Assembly: GCF_900109375.1 (NCBI RefSeq)
Contig: NZ_FOAB01000005.1
Location: 310,001 to 374,000 of the forward strand
Length of the DNA stretch: 64,000 nucleotides
From: Aquimarina amphilecti
GTDB lineage: Bacteria; Bacteroidota; Bacteroidia; Flavobacteriales; Flavobacteriaceae
Direction of reading: 5' to 3'
How positions within the stretch are numbered: the stretch's first letter is position 1; each line of letters starts with the position of its first letter. Position numbers and translations under genes: made by a program. Below the pieces are notes generated by a model. It was given only the letters and a program-made list of their open reading frames with translations, ran no database searches and was not told the DNA's origin. Below are positions 1 to 9,386 of the stretch, piece after piece.

Positions 1-1
1 A

Positions 2-1882
2 GGTAGATTAGGTGGTGAAGATTCTAATACCTACTACGCGTTAACTGGTTTTGTTAGAAAAGATAACGGTCCAATTGAAACTGGATTAACTACAAGAGGT
101 GTTCAGTTTAGAGCTAATATTAAAAAGAAATTTGAGAATGGTTCTTTTACGATACATGGACAATTTATTAATGATAGAGCACAATTCTTCTTGCCATTAC
201 CACTTCAAGGAGGATCAAGAGAGCGCATTAATGGTAATGATGGTGAAGAAGTCGAACAGCTTTTATCTGGAGAGTTGGCAAATACTTCTTTCTTAACTCC
301 TGGAGGAGTTTATGAAAGCCCGATTGATGACGGTGTTTTTACACAAGGAGGATATTTAATGGCGGATTTTAAATACAACTTGACCGATAACTTAAAATTC
401 AAAGCGAAAACTAAATATGCCAACTACAAGCATAATTTTGCACTTTATGTTGGTGGGAATGGTGATTTTGGAAATCCTATAACATTATCAAACTACATTG
501 CAGAAGTTGCACCAGGAAATACAGGTGTAGATGCTACATATCAAGGGGGTTCTGGAGAACAAATTAACCCTAATGATTTAGTAGTGGAGAATTTGCATGT
601 TGATCGTTTAAGACCAATGACGGATTATTCTGGAGAGGCAAACTTAATATTTAAGCCAGCCGGAGGTAATCATACGTTTACGCTGGGAACTTATTTGGCT
701 AGAACAGAGGCTCAAGATGTAAATTATCAATATAGAGTACTTTCAGAATTTAATAATAATCCCCGTTTAGTAAATTTAAGTTACACTGATGGTGTGGGAG
801 GCAATGTTATTTATTCTGAAGGAGGTTTATACAATAGAATTGGTATGACATCTAATAATTTTTTGACGCAAAGCAGAACTGCATTTTATTTCACAGATGA
901 AATGGTATTTGATAAATGGCGTTTTGATGTTGGTATCCGTATTGAAAATACACAAGGAACCTTCAGAAGAGGTGGTTTAGAAGAAACCCAAGTTTATGAT
1001 AACCCAGAGCTAACGGGAGCATTACAGAATGTTAGCTTTGCAGATGGTAGTTTTACAACTGGTGAGATTGATGATACGGATTGGGCTATTTCATTGGCAG
1101 GTCTATATGAATTAACTGAATCAACTAATTTATATGCTAACTTTTCGAGAGGGTTTTTCTTTCCGCAACAAAGAGGTTTTGCACCAACACCTGGGATTAG
1201 GGAAACTAATTATGAAGCAGAAACAATTCTTCAAGGAGAATTAGGGGCTAAGTTTGGAACTTCCAATTTTTCCGGCTCAGTTGCAGGTTATTTCGTAAAC
1301 TTAAGTGATCGTATCCGTATTGATCAGGCAATATCTGGTGGTCAATTAGTTGATCAAGCCAGAAGTGAACAAACTACAAGAACTTTTGGACTTGAAGCTA
1401 CAGGGAAATACCGTTTGTCTGATGCATTTAATATCAACGCCACACTTACGTATCAAAATCATGAGATTACTAAAAATGAGACTACAGATTTAGTTAATAA
1501 TACAACTTCTACAATTAATGAAGGAAATGAGATAGGACGACAACCAAATTTCTTAGGAAATATAGGTGTTAATTACGATGATGAAAAGTTCGATGCCAAT
1601 TTTAGTGTAAACCATACAGGTGCAAAGTTTACCGATGATACGAATAATGTAGAATTAGATGCTATTACTATTGCGAGATTAGGAGGAGGTTATACTTTTA
1701 ATATACAGAGTGATAACTCCGTTAGATTTGGGCTTTCTGTATTTAATTTATTTAATAGTTCAGGGCTTACCGAAGGTAATCCAAGAGCAGGTATTGCAGG
1801 ACAATCAGATGATGGAGAGTTTTTCTTTGGAAGACCAATCTTACCTCGTAGAGTTTTCCTGACAGCCACGTTTAGTTTTTAA
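2..1882 (+). CDS. TonB-dependent receptor, 3' part (5' end outside window)
   Basis: The frame is open from base 2, so the gene starts upstream of the window; an internal TTG at 191 is not the start. About 626 C-terminal residues are present. They are rich in alternating aromatic and polar residues typical of outer-membrane beta strands, include the RQPNFLGNIGVNY stretch typical of late barrel strands, and end in LTATFSF with the terminal aromatic needed for barrel insertion. Plug and TonB box are not visible. Family role: energised uptake of an oligosaccharide or other large ligand across the outer membrane. It lies 74 bp ahead of a glycoside hydrolase operon on the same strand, so I infer that it imports the substrate of that operon. 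A nearby SusD partner is not visible and could be absent or upstream. Confidence 0.9.
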   Translation, partial: GRLGGEDSNTYYALTGFVRKDNGPIETGLTTRGVQFRANIKKKFENGSFTIHGQFINDRAQFFLPLPLQGGSRERINGNDGEEVEQLLSGELANTSFLTPGGVYESPIDDGVFTQGGYLMADFKYNLTDNLKFKAKTKYANYKHNFALYVGGNGDFGNPITLSNYIAEVAPGNTGVDATYQGGSGEQINPNDLVVENLHVDRLRPMTDYSGEANLIFKPAGGNHTFTLGTYLARTEAQDVNYQYRVLSEFNNNPRLVNLSYTDGVGGNVIYSEGGLYNRIGMTSNNFLTQSRTAFYFTDEMVFDKWRFDVGIRIENTQGTFRRGGLEETQVYDNPELTGALQNVSFADGSFTTGEIDDTDWAISLAGLYELTESTNLYANFSRGFFFPQQRGFAPTPGIRETNYEAETILQGELGAKFGTSNFSGSVAGYFVNLSDRIRIDQAISGGQLVDQARSEQTTRTFGLEATGKYRLSDAFNINATLTYQNHEITKNETTDLVNNTTSTINEGNEIGRQPNFLGNIGVNYDDEKFDANFSVNHTGAKFTDDTNNVELDAITIARLGGGYTFNIQSDNSVRFGLSVFNLFNSSGLTEGNPRAGIAGQSDDGEFFFGRPILPRRVFLTATFSF

Positions 1883-1900
1883 GTTGTTTTAATTAGGATT

Positions 1901-1935
1901 CGTCACTTACTGCTGCGTGTAGGTGATGAGTTTTA
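1901..1935 (+). terminator. Weak hairpin between receptor and hydrolase
   Basis: CGTCACTTAC (1901-1910) pairs with GTAGGTGATG (1919-1928), ten pairs including two G-U, with an 8-nt loop and a short T-rich tail. It could reduce read-through from the receptor gene into the downstream enzymes, giving more receptor than enzyme. Moderate to low certainty. Confidence 0.4.
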
Positions 1936-1956
1936 TTAATTATATATAAAGATTCT

Positions 1957-3261
1957 ATGAAATTATTAGAGAAAAAAGCAATCGAAGTTTTGAATAAAAA
2001 CTGGAAAAATGGTTTTAGTATACCTTGTGCAAATTTGTATCCTTTTCAGTGGTTTTGGGATTCGGGTCTGATTGCTGTAGGTTTTGCGCACTTTGATATG
2101 GATAAAGCCGAAAAAGAAATAGAAACTCTGCTAGATGCTCAGTGGGAAAACGGGTTTATTCCTCACATTGTTTTTCGTAGTGAAACCGATTCTTATTTTC
2201 CTGGAGCAGATTTCCACCGTTCGGACTTACATCCACAATCATCTAAGAAATATAAGACTACTGGAATGACCCAGCCACCAGTTACTGGATTTGTATTAAA
2301 AGAATTATATAAAATCAGCCAAAATAAAGTAAAAACATTATCCTATATTGAAACAGTTATTGATAAAGTTTATCTTAATCACGAATACTTTTTTAATAAT
2401 AGAGATCCCAAAAATGAAGGCTTAGTTTATATTTATCATAATTGGGAATCAGGCACGGATAATTCTCCTATTTGGGATGATGTTTGGGACACCATGAATC
2501 CTCCAGAGTATACTTTTGAAAGACGAGACACAACTCATGTTGACGCTTCACAACGCCCTTCAAAAAGAGAATATGATCATTATTTACATATCATAGAGAT
2601 TGCTAAAAAGCATAATTATGACGACAAGAAAATTGCAGAACTGTCTCCTTTTTTAATTCAGGATCCATTGTTTAATGCAGTTCTTATAAAATCGAATAGA
2701 AGTCTTATTGAGTTATATACGCTGATCGGAAATAATAAAGATAAAATTAAGCAATTACACGATTGGCAAGAAAAGAGTATAAAGTCATTTAACAACAAAT
2801 TGTTTGATGAGGAAATAGGAACTTATGTGCATTATGATTTAAGAAATGAAAAATTACTTAAATATGTTTCTTCATCTTCTTTTTCTCCATTGTTTGCAGG
2901 TATCCCGACTAAAGAAAGAGCTATGTCTATGGTTAAAATTATGATAGATAAGTTTGGCGGAAGTCATCAATATATGTGTGCTTCTTTTGATCCTGATAGC
3001 GAACGATTTAATCCGAAAAAATACTGGAGAGGACCGGTTTGGGTGAATTTAAATTGGATGCTATATAGAGGCTTGAATGAATATGGATATAGTGATCTCT
3101 CAGAACGAATAAAAAAGGATACTATAGAAATAATAGAGAAAAATGGCTTCTATGAATATTTTGATTCTAGAAAAGAAATGCATAAAAATGGAAAAGCTGG
3201 ATATGGTGGAAACAATTTTTCTTGGAGTGCTGCCTTGTTAATAGATTTAATTCATTCATAA
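1957..3261 (+). CDS. GH63-like mannosylglycerate/glucosylglycerate hydrolase
   Basis: 434 residues, the usual length of the bacterial mannosylglycerate hydrolase (MgH) type of (alpha/alpha)6-barrel enzyme, with no signal peptide, so cytoplasmic. Seen motifs: YPFQWFWDSG (Tyr28, Asp35), FIPH (His70), TQPP (Gln106), NWESGTDNSP with Asp168 as candidate general acid, YWRGPVWVNLNW, and FYEYFD with Glu400 as candidate base, followed by FSWSAA. The spacing of Tyr28, Asp35 and His70 agrees with substrate-binding residues I remember for MgH-type enzymes. The family splits alpha-mannosyl- or glucosyl-glycerate into hexose and D-glycerate. The glycerate kinase and mannose-6-phosphate isomerase downstream are the enzymes needed for mannose plus glycerate, which favours mannosylglycerate. 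Other small glycosides acted on by this clan are not excluded. Confidence 0.8.
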   Translation: MKLLEKKAIEVLNKNWKNGFSIPCANLYPFQWFWDSGLIAVGFAHFDMDKAEKEIETLLDAQWENGFIPHIVFRSETDSYFPGADFHRSDLHPQSSKKYKTTGMTQPPVTGFVLKELYKISQNKVKTLSYIETVIDKVYLNHEYFFNNRDPKNEGLVYIYHNWESGTDNSPIWDDVWDTMNPPEYTFERRDTTHVDASQRPSKREYDHYLHIIEIAKKHNYDDKKIAELSPFLIQDPLFNAVLIKSNRSLIELYTLIGNNKDKIKQLHDWQEKSIKSFNNKLFDEEIGTYVHYDLRNEKLLKYVSSSSFSPLFAGIPTKERAMSMVKIMIDKFGGSHQYMCASFDPDSERFNPKKYWRGPVWVNLNWMLYRGLNEYGYSDLSERIKKDTIEIIEKNGFYEYFDSRKEMHKNGKAGYGGNNFSWSAALLIDLIHS

Positions 3262-3281
3262 GTGTCTTTAAAATTTAAGAT

Positions 3282-3899
3282 ATGAAGGCTTTGGATTTTT
3301 CAAAAGAGTATATTTTAGAGAATGATAACGTAAGGCTCATGCCTCTTAATTTAGAGCATATAGAAAAGTTATTGAAAGTTTCTAATGACCCTAATATTTG
3401 GACTTTTTTTCTTGAAAAAGGAGAAAACCGAAAGGAGTTGTTGGCGTATTTTTTAAATGCCATAGATAATCGGAAAATAGAAAAGGAATATCCCTTTATT
3501 GTCTATGATAAAACTAGAAAAGCATATGCTGGGACGACAAGATTTTATGACTATTCGAAGGAATTGAGAGTGATTAAATTAGGACATACCTGGTATGGTA
3601 AAGATTTTAGAGGCACTCAGGTAAATAAGAACTGTAAATACCTTTTACTGGAATTCGCTTTTGAGTATTTAGGGCTGGAACGGATAGGATTCGGAGCGCA
3701 TATAAAAAATAAAATTAGTATAGCAGCAATGAAAAGTATAGGTTGTAAAGAAGAAGGAGTTTTACGAAATTTTATTCCTTCATTGGATGGAAAAGGGAGA
3801 GCAAATATTATACTATTCAGTATTTTAAGGAATGAATGGCAGGCTTTTGGGCAATTTCAATTAAGTAAAAAGCTAAAAAATAAAAGCATAGAATTATGA
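3282..3899 (+). CDS. GNAT acetyltransferase, RimJ/RimL type
   Basis: 205 residues with the GNAT fold pattern: an N-terminal strand (VRLMPLNLEHIEKL), the acetyl-CoA loop region at about residues 103-120 (LGHTWYGKDFRG) and the late ERIGFGAHIKNKISIAAM helix with KSIGCKEEGVLRNF, typical of RimJ/RimL-like N-acetyltransferases. The usual acetyl-CoA motif Q/RxxGxG/A is altered here (FRGTQVNK). The gene begins 20 bp after the hydrolase and its stop overlaps the symporter start by 4 bp (ATGA), so the two are probably translationally coupled. Substrate is unknown; nothing in the sequence links it to sugar chemistry other than its place in the operon. Confidence 0.8.
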   Translation: MKALDFSKEYILENDNVRLMPLNLEHIEKLLKVSNDPNIWTFFLEKGENRKELLAYFLNAIDNRKIEKEYPFIVYDKTRKAYAGTTRFYDYSKELRVIKLGHTWYGKDFRGTQVNKNCKYLLLEFAFEYLGLERIGFGAHIKNKISIAAMKSIGCKEEGVLRNFIPSLDGKGRANIILFSILRNEWQAFGQFQLSKKLKNKSIEL

Positions 3900-5503
3900 A
3901 TTATGTAGATTACACTATCATTATAGTTTATTTGCTAGTTTTCTTGGGGATTGGCTATTTCTTCAAAGAAAACAAAAATTCCAAGGATTATTTTTTGGGC
4001 GGACAATCCTTGAGTTGGTTTCCATTAAGCTTGTCCACCATGGCTACACAATTATCTGCTATTAGCTTCATCTCCGCACCTGCATTTGTTGGGCTAAAAG
4101 AAGGTGGTGGTTTACAATGGTTAACCTATGAATTTGGGGTGCCTCTTGCAATGGCTTTTTTATTAATTGCTATTATACCTACACTTTATAATTCCGGTAT
4201 TGTGAGTGTTTATGAGTATTTAGAAAAACGATTTGATGCATCATCGAGATTGCTTATAAGTTTTGTATTTCAAATAAGTCGTTCTGTGGCAACAGGTGTT
4301 ATGGTCTACACGATGGCACTCATTTTACAGGCGACTATTGGGATAGATTTTTGGATTTCAATAATGCTTATTGGTGCAATTACAATGATATACTCATTTC
4401 AAGGTGGAATGAAAGCTGTGATTTGGGGAGACGTTATACAAATGTGTATTCTTTTCTTTGGAATAATTATCTGTTTAATCTATGGTATTAGTGAATTAGG
4501 TGGTTTTGAAAATTTTCTAACTCATGTAGACAAGGATAGATTAACGGCTATAGATTTTTCAAAATGGGGGTTCAATAATGCTAATAAAAACGATGAGTTT
4601 GGGTTTTGGCCAATGGTTATTGGTGGATTCTTTTTGTATGCTTCTTATTACGGTACGGATCAAACGCAATCACAACGATTGTTATCGGCTAAAGGAATGC
4701 CAACAATTAAGAAATTGTTGTTAGCCAATGGGTTACTTCGTTTTCCTATAACACTTACCTATTGTATTATGGGATTAGTGCTGGGAACACTTCTTTTTCA
4801 AGATGTTGGGTTCCAAGATTTAATGGAAAGCGTATATCAAACTAATATTAGTAGTTTGGAAGGTAAAAAAGCTGATTTAATGGTGCCTGTATTTATCATA
4901 AAATATCTTCCTAATGGAATCATAGGAATTTTGATAGTAGCCATTATGTCTGCTGCAATGTCTTCATTGAGCTCTACAGTAAATTCCCTATCGGCAGTTA
5001 CTTTAGAGGATTTTATTAAACGTTTTAAGCCGGGTATTTCAGATAAAAAATATGTGACCTACTCAAGGTTACTTTCAGTTTTTTGGGGTTTAGTATGCTT
5101 ATTTTTTGCTTTTTTTGCGGGTAATATAGAAGGTACAGTTATAGAAGTTATTAATAAGATTAGTTCCATATTCTACGGGCCAATTTTGGCGGCATTCATT
5201 TTAGCTATTTTAACAAAGAAGACACATGCATTTGGCGCTAATATTGGTATTGTTGCTGGTGTTATTTTTAATATGTACTTATGGTTGTATGTTCCTGAAA
5301 TTTTTTGGTTTTGGTGGAATGCGATAGGATGTTTGGTAACTATAATTGTGGCGTACACCATTAGTTTGATAATTAAACGAGAAAGAAAAGAAGGGTTAGA
5401 AGTGGTAGTTTATAAAGCAGGAAAAAGAGAAGTCATCATACTTTTAGGTTATTTTGTTGTTATATGTGTTTTGGCAATGTCTATATCCAAGATATTAAGT
5501 TAA
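3896..5503 (+). CDS. Sodium:solute symporter (SSS family)
   Basis: 535 residues, strongly hydrophobic with about 13 transmembrane segments as usual for the SSS/SLC5 family. Recognisable stretches: DYFLGGQSLSWFPLSLS near residue 35, YSFQGGMKAVIWGDVIQM (about 165-182) and MSAAMSSLSSTVNSLSAV (about 350-367), the small-residue helix that holds the sodium site in this fold. It starts inside the last codons of the acetyltransferase gene (ATGA overlap) and ends 10 bp before glycerate kinase. Inferred role: inner-membrane, sodium-driven uptake of the glycoside that the receptor brings into the periplasm. The substrate cannot be read from sequence alone. Confidence 0.9.
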   Translation: MNYVDYTIIIVYLLVFLGIGYFFKENKNSKDYFLGGQSLSWFPLSLSTMATQLSAISFISAPAFVGLKEGGGLQWLTYEFGVPLAMAFLLIAIIPTLYNSGIVSVYEYLEKRFDASSRLLISFVFQISRSVATGVMVYTMALILQATIGIDFWISIMLIGAITMIYSFQGGMKAVIWGDVIQMCILFFGIIICLIYGISELGGFENFLTHVDKDRLTAIDFSKWGFNNANKNDEFGFWPMVIGGFFLYASYYGTDQTQSQRLLSAKGMPTIKKLLLANGLLRFPITLTYCIMGLVLGTLLFQDVGFQDLMESVYQTNISSLEGKKADLMVPVFIIKYLPNGIIGILIVAIMSAAMSSLSSTVNSLSAVTLEDFIKRFKPGISDKKYVTYSRLLSVFWGLVCLFFAFFAGNIEGTVIEVINKISSIFYGPILAAFILAILTKKTHAFGANIGIVAGVIFNMYLWLYVPEIFWFWWNAIGCLVTIIVAYTISLIIKRERKEGLEVVVYKAGKREVIILLGYFVVICVLAMSISKILS

Positions 5504-5513
5504 ATCAATTGAT

Positions 5514-6638
5514 GTGAAAATAGTGCTAGCTCCAGATAAATTTAAAAACTCCTTAACAGGAATGGAGTTTTGTGATGTAGTCGAAATAGGTATTAAACAA
5601 GTAAAATCCAATGTTAACATCGTAAAGTTACCATTAGCAGATGGAGGAGATGGTACTATCGAGGTAGTAAACTATTATTTGAAAGGAGAAATTATAACTG
5701 TCGAAGTAAACAACCCCTTTTTTCAACCAATAAAAGCGTCTTATCTATATTCGGAATCTACTAAAACTGCTTTTATTGAAATGGCTGAAGCTTCTGGTGT
5801 AAAATTGTTAAAAACCAATGAATTGGATTGCAAAAATGCAACAACATTAGGAACAGGAGAGTTGATTGCTGATGCTTTGAAAAAAGGAGTTTCTAAAATT
5901 ATTTTAGGGATTGGTGGTAGTGCTACAAATGATTGTGGTATTGGTATGGCGACTGCTTTAGGATATCAATTCTTAGATGAAAAGAATGAACAAGTAAAAC
6001 CTGTTGGAGCCAATCTGTCTAACATTGTCTCGATTAACTCTAGCGCGGTACATCCAAAACTAAATGATGTTACATTTGAAATTGCCTGTGATGTTAAAAA
6101 TCCGTTATATGGCAAAAACGGAGCTGCCTATGTGTATGGCCCTCAAAAAGGGGCAACACCAGATGATGTTATGATGTTAGATAAAGGCTTAGAAGATTTT
6201 TCTAAAGTACTTAATACTTTTTTTAACGTTGACGTCCAACGAGTTAAAGGCGCTGGAGCCGCTGGCGGTATGGGGATAGCTTCAAAAGTGTTTTTGAATG
6301 GGGTCTTAGAACCAGGGATTGAACTTATAAAAAATCTAGCCAATTTTAATGAACATATTCAAGGTGCAAGTTGGATTATTTCGGGAGAAGGAAAATTAGA
6401 TAAACAAACACTTTCAGGAAAAACAATACAAGGTATTTTGGCTTCGATAAAAGATAAGAACATCAGATTAGCAGTGTTTTGCGGAGCCATCGATTTAAAA
6501 GAAAGTGTTATCAAAGATTTTGGTATTGCTTATGCAACTTCTATAATAGAACAAGCAGTTAGTTTAGACCATGCTATGTCTAATGCAAGTGAATATTTAA
6601 AGAATATAGCTATCTCATTTACTAAAGAAATATTATAA
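5514..6638 (+). CDS. glxK: Glycerate kinase, GlxK/GarK type
   Basis: 374 residues, normal for the class I glycerate kinases. Conserved blocks: KIVLAPDKFKNSLTG at the N terminus, LPLADGGDGT (about residues 41-50), GIGGSATNDCGIGMA (about 138-152), KGAGAAGGMG (about 245-254) and SGEGKLDKQT (about 290). The start is GTG at 5514; the ATG two bases upstream is followed at once by a stop in its own frame. The enzyme phosphorylates D-glycerate with ATP, giving 2-phosphoglycerate in the E. coli members. It sits 10 bp after the symporter and 3 bp before the isomerase, so it is clearly part of the operon, and would catch the glycerate released by the hydrolase. Confidence 0.9.
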   Translation: MKIVLAPDKFKNSLTGMEFCDVVEIGIKQVKSNVNIVKLPLADGGDGTIEVVNYYLKGEIITVEVNNPFFQPIKASYLYSESTKTAFIEMAEASGVKLLKTNELDCKNATTLGTGELIADALKKGVSKIILGIGGSATNDCGIGMATALGYQFLDEKNEQVKPVGANLSNIVSINSSAVHPKLNDVTFEIACDVKNPLYGKNGAAYVYGPQKGATPDDVMMLDKGLEDFSKVLNTFFNVDVQRVKGAGAAGGMGIASKVFLNGVLEPGIELIKNLANFNEHIQGASWIISGEGKLDKQTLSGKTIQGILASIKDKNIRLAVFCGAIDLKESVIKDFGIAYATSIIEQAVSLDHAMSNASEYLKNIAISFTKEIL

Positions 6639-6641
6639 TAA

Positions 6642-7613
6642 ATGGAATTATATCCTTTGAAGTTTAATCCTGTTTATAGTTATCGAATATGGGGTGGAAA
6701 CAAGTTAAAAACAGTACTGAATAAAAGTTATAGCCAAGAATCGATAGGAGAATCTTGGGAGATATCTGATGTTGAAAACAATGAAACACTTGTTAGTGAA
6801 GGCCATTTAGAAGGCAAATCGTTAAAAGAATTGATCAATGAATTTCAAGGGGAATTAGTTGGTCATAGAGTATTCGAAACTTTTGGGAATAATTTTCCAC
6901 TATTAATTAAGTTTATTGATGCAAAAACACCTTTGTCAATTCAAGTACATCCAAGTAATAAGTTGGCAAAAGAACGACATAATTCTTTTGGTAAAAATGA
7001 AATGTGGTACATTATGCAAGCAGAAGAAGATGCAGAATTAATAGTTGGTTTCAATCAAAAAGTAAAAAAGACAACATATAGAGAGCATCTTGATAATACT
7101 AGGCTAAGTGATGTTTTAAATATTGAAAAAGTGACTAAAGGAGATACATTTTATATTCCTACGGGTAGAGTTCATGCCATTGGTGCAGGTGTATTATTAG
7201 CAGAGATTCAACAAACCTCGGACATAACCTATCGAATTTATGACTATGATAGGGTTGATAGGACTACTGGAAAGAAGAGAGAACTGCATACGAATTTGGC
7301 TATTGATGCGATTGATTTTAATTATTATACAGATTATAGAACAGTATATTCTAATAAAATTAATTTGGCTAATGAATTAGTAAACTCACCTTATTTCAAA
7401 ACAAATTTTGTGAATATTAAGGGAGAAATGTTGAGAGATTTATCATCCGTTGATTCTTTTGTGATATACATATGTGTTGAAGGTAGTTTAGAAATGAAAT
7501 GTAAAAATCAAAATTATGTGTTGAGTATGGGAGAAACTATATTAGTCCCAGCAACTATTTTTTCTTTAGAATTAAGTGGGATCAATACGAAATTAATAGA
7601 AGTATTTCTATAA
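6642..7613 (+). CDS. manA: Mannose-6-phosphate isomerase, type I (Bacillus-like)
   Basis: 323 residues, a cupin-type isomerase of the short Bacillus class. Zinc ligands are visible: QVHP (His near residue 105), KNEMW (Glu near 121) and RVHAIGAG (His near 178); RIYDYDR (about 201-207) carries the catalytic arginine region. Interconverts mannose-6-phosphate and fructose-6-phosphate in the cytoplasm. Last gene of the operon, 3 bp after glycerate kinase, followed by a strong terminator. In this setting it is the entry of mannose into glycolysis. No hexokinase or mannokinase is visible in the window, so that step must be encoded elsewhere or upstream. Confidence 0.92.
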   Translation: MELYPLKFNPVYSYRIWGGNKLKTVLNKSYSQESIGESWEISDVENNETLVSEGHLEGKSLKELINEFQGELVGHRVFETFGNNFPLLIKFIDAKTPLSIQVHPSNKLAKERHNSFGKNEMWYIMQAEEDAELIVGFNQKVKKTTYREHLDNTRLSDVLNIEKVTKGDTFYIPTGRVHAIGAGVLLAEIQQTSDITYRIYDYDRVDRTTGKKRELHTNLAIDAIDFNYYTDYRTVYSNKINLANELVNSPYFKTNFVNIKGEMLRDLSSVDSFVIYICVEGSLEMKCKNQNYVLSMGETILVPATIFSLELSGINTKLIEVFL

Positions 7614-7700
7614 AGTATCTTTTTGATATCGTGTATCAACATTGCACTTACAATATTATATATGTTTACGGCTTTCTATTATTTCATTTTTTTTTAAATT

Positions 7701-7741
7701 AAATAAGAAAGGTGACCTATAATAGGTCACCTTTCTTATTT
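7701..7741. terminator. Bidirectional intrinsic terminator
   Basis: A perfect 19-bp inverted repeat (arms 7701-7719 and 7723-7741, 3-nt loop) with A-rich and T-rich ends, so it has a U tract on both strands. It sits between the convergent manA and isocitrate lyase genes and serves both. Confidence 0.93.
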
Positions 7742-7757
7742 AATTCAAATATGAGTC

Positions 7758-9368
7758 TTATTTATCTAAGGCCATTGCAGGTTCTTTTGTATTTGTTTTA
7801 ACTTCAAACTGATTACTCGTGTTTTTCTCACCACCAGCTTTCAGAGCTTTTTCACCAGCAAAGAATGTTTTATGGTCATCTCCTAAGTCTGAGCCTGCCA
7901 TACGTTGGTGTTTTACACACGATACTCCTTTTCGTATTTCCTGACGTTGAACAGAATCTACATAAGCCAACATTCCCATATCTCCAAAATACCCTTCTAC
8001 AAGATCATTCATATGTAATGCGGTTGTGTGATATGTTGGTAACGTAATTAAGTGATGGAATACTCCAGCATCACGAGATGCTTCTGCCTGAAACATTCTA
8101 ATCATTTCATCTGCTCTATTTGATAGCTCAGTATTATCATATTTTACATCCATTAATTCATTACGATTGTAAGCTGATGTGTCTTCTCCAGAAGCTTCCA
8201 TGCGATCGAACGCTTGTTGGCGGAAATTGACAGTCCAGTTAAAAGAAGGAGAATTATTATATACTAATTTAGCATTTGGAACTTTTTCTCTAACTCGATT
8301 TACCATATGAGCAATTTGCTTCACGTTTGGAGTTGGTGTCTCGATCCATAGTAAATCTGCACCATTTTCTAAACTAGTAATACAATCTAATACAACGCGA
8401 TCAATATTAGATCCTTCTTTAAATTTATATAAACCATTCGGTAATCTTACTGGACGTACTAATTTACCATCACGCTTAAATAATACATCATTCTCATTTA
8501 CATCAGTAATAATAACTTCTTCTGCCTCAACAAAGTCCATATATTGTGATGCCAAATCTCCTGCTTCCATTGAAACCGGTAATTTTTGTGTTAGGCCAGC
8601 ACCTTCAGAATCCGTTCTTGCTACAATTATACCTTCATCAACACCTAATTCTAAAAAAGCATATCTAAGAGCGTTTAGCTTAGCAATGAAATCTTCATGT
8701 GGAACTGTTACTTTACCATCCTGATGTCCACATTGTTTAGCATCAGATACTTGGTTTTCAATTTGAAGAGCACAAGCGCCTGCTTCAATCATTTTTTTAG
8801 CTAAAAGATATGTTGCTTCTTCGTTACCGAAACCAGCATCGATGTCTGCAATAATAGGTACAACATGTGTTTCAAAATTATCAATTTCTGCCTGAACATC
8901 TTCTCCTTTATCTAAACGACGAAAAAGATCGTTTAATTCTACTGCATCAGCCTGACGTAAGAAGGTGTAAATTTCTTCAATTAACTTAGGAACTGAAGTT
9001 TTTTCATGCATAGATTGATCTGGTAAAGGCCCTAATTCAGAACGCAATGCAGCTACCATCCAACCAGAAAGATATAGGTATGTTTTGTCAGTAGTACCTT
9101 TATGTTTTTTTACAGCGATCATTTTCTGTTGAGCAACAAAACCATGCCAGCAACCTAATGATTGTGTGTAATTAACACTGTTGGCATCATATTCAGCCAT
9201 GTCTTTACGCATAATCGATGCTGTATATCTGGCAACATCTAATCCTGTTTTAAATCTATTTTGTATAGCGATACGTGCTGCGTTTTCTGGACTTATGGTA
9301 GCCCAAGTATTTCCATATTTAGCTTTTAGTGTACGTACAGTATCCAGTGCTGAATTATAAGTAGTCAT
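7758..9368 (-). CDS. aceA: Isocitrate lyase (long form)
   Basis: 536 residues, the longer form of the enzyme (E. coli AceA is about 434), as in Pseudomonas-type enzymes. The active-site motif is seen as KQCGHQDGKV (consensus KKCGH, catalytic Cys), with DIDAGFGNEEA for substrate and metal binding, IVARTDSEGA, and LVYNNSPSFNW near residue 365. Splits isocitrate to glyoxylate and succinate, first step of the glyoxylate bypass used on acetate or fatty acids. In many relatives malate synthase (aceB) lies just upstream; here it does not, and only a 42-codon ORF is found there. The start ATG at 9368 is the first in frame. Confidence 0.95.
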   Translation of the reverse strand: MTTYNSALDTVRTLKAKYGNTWATISPENAARIAIQNRFKTGLDVARYTASIMRKDMAEYDANSVNYTQSLGCWHGFVAQQKMIAVKKHKGTTDKTYLYLSGWMVAALRSELGPLPDQSMHEKTSVPKLIEEIYTFLRQADAVELNDLFRRLDKGEDVQAEIDNFETHVVPIIADIDAGFGNEEATYLLAKKMIEAGACALQIENQVSDAKQCGHQDGKVTVPHEDFIAKLNALRYAFLELGVDEGIIVARTDSEGAGLTQKLPVSMEAGDLASQYMDFVEAEEVIITDVNENDVLFKRDGKLVRPVRLPNGLYKFKEGSNIDRVVLDCITSLENGADLLWIETPTPNVKQIAHMVNRVREKVPNAKLVYNNSPSFNWTVNFRQQAFDRMEASGEDTSAYNRNELMDVKYDNTELSNRADEMIRMFQAEASRDAGVFHHLITLPTYHTTALHMNDLVEGYFGDMGMLAYVDSVQRQEIRKGVSCVKHQRMAGSDLGDDHKTFFAGEKALKAGGEKNTSNQFEVKTNTKEPAMALDK

Positions 9369-9386
9369 AATATAATGTTTTAAATT

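Noticed and set aside
191..1882. TonB receptor gene starting at TTG 191
   Set aside because: The frame is open to base 2 with receptor-like sequence before 191, so the real start is outside the window.
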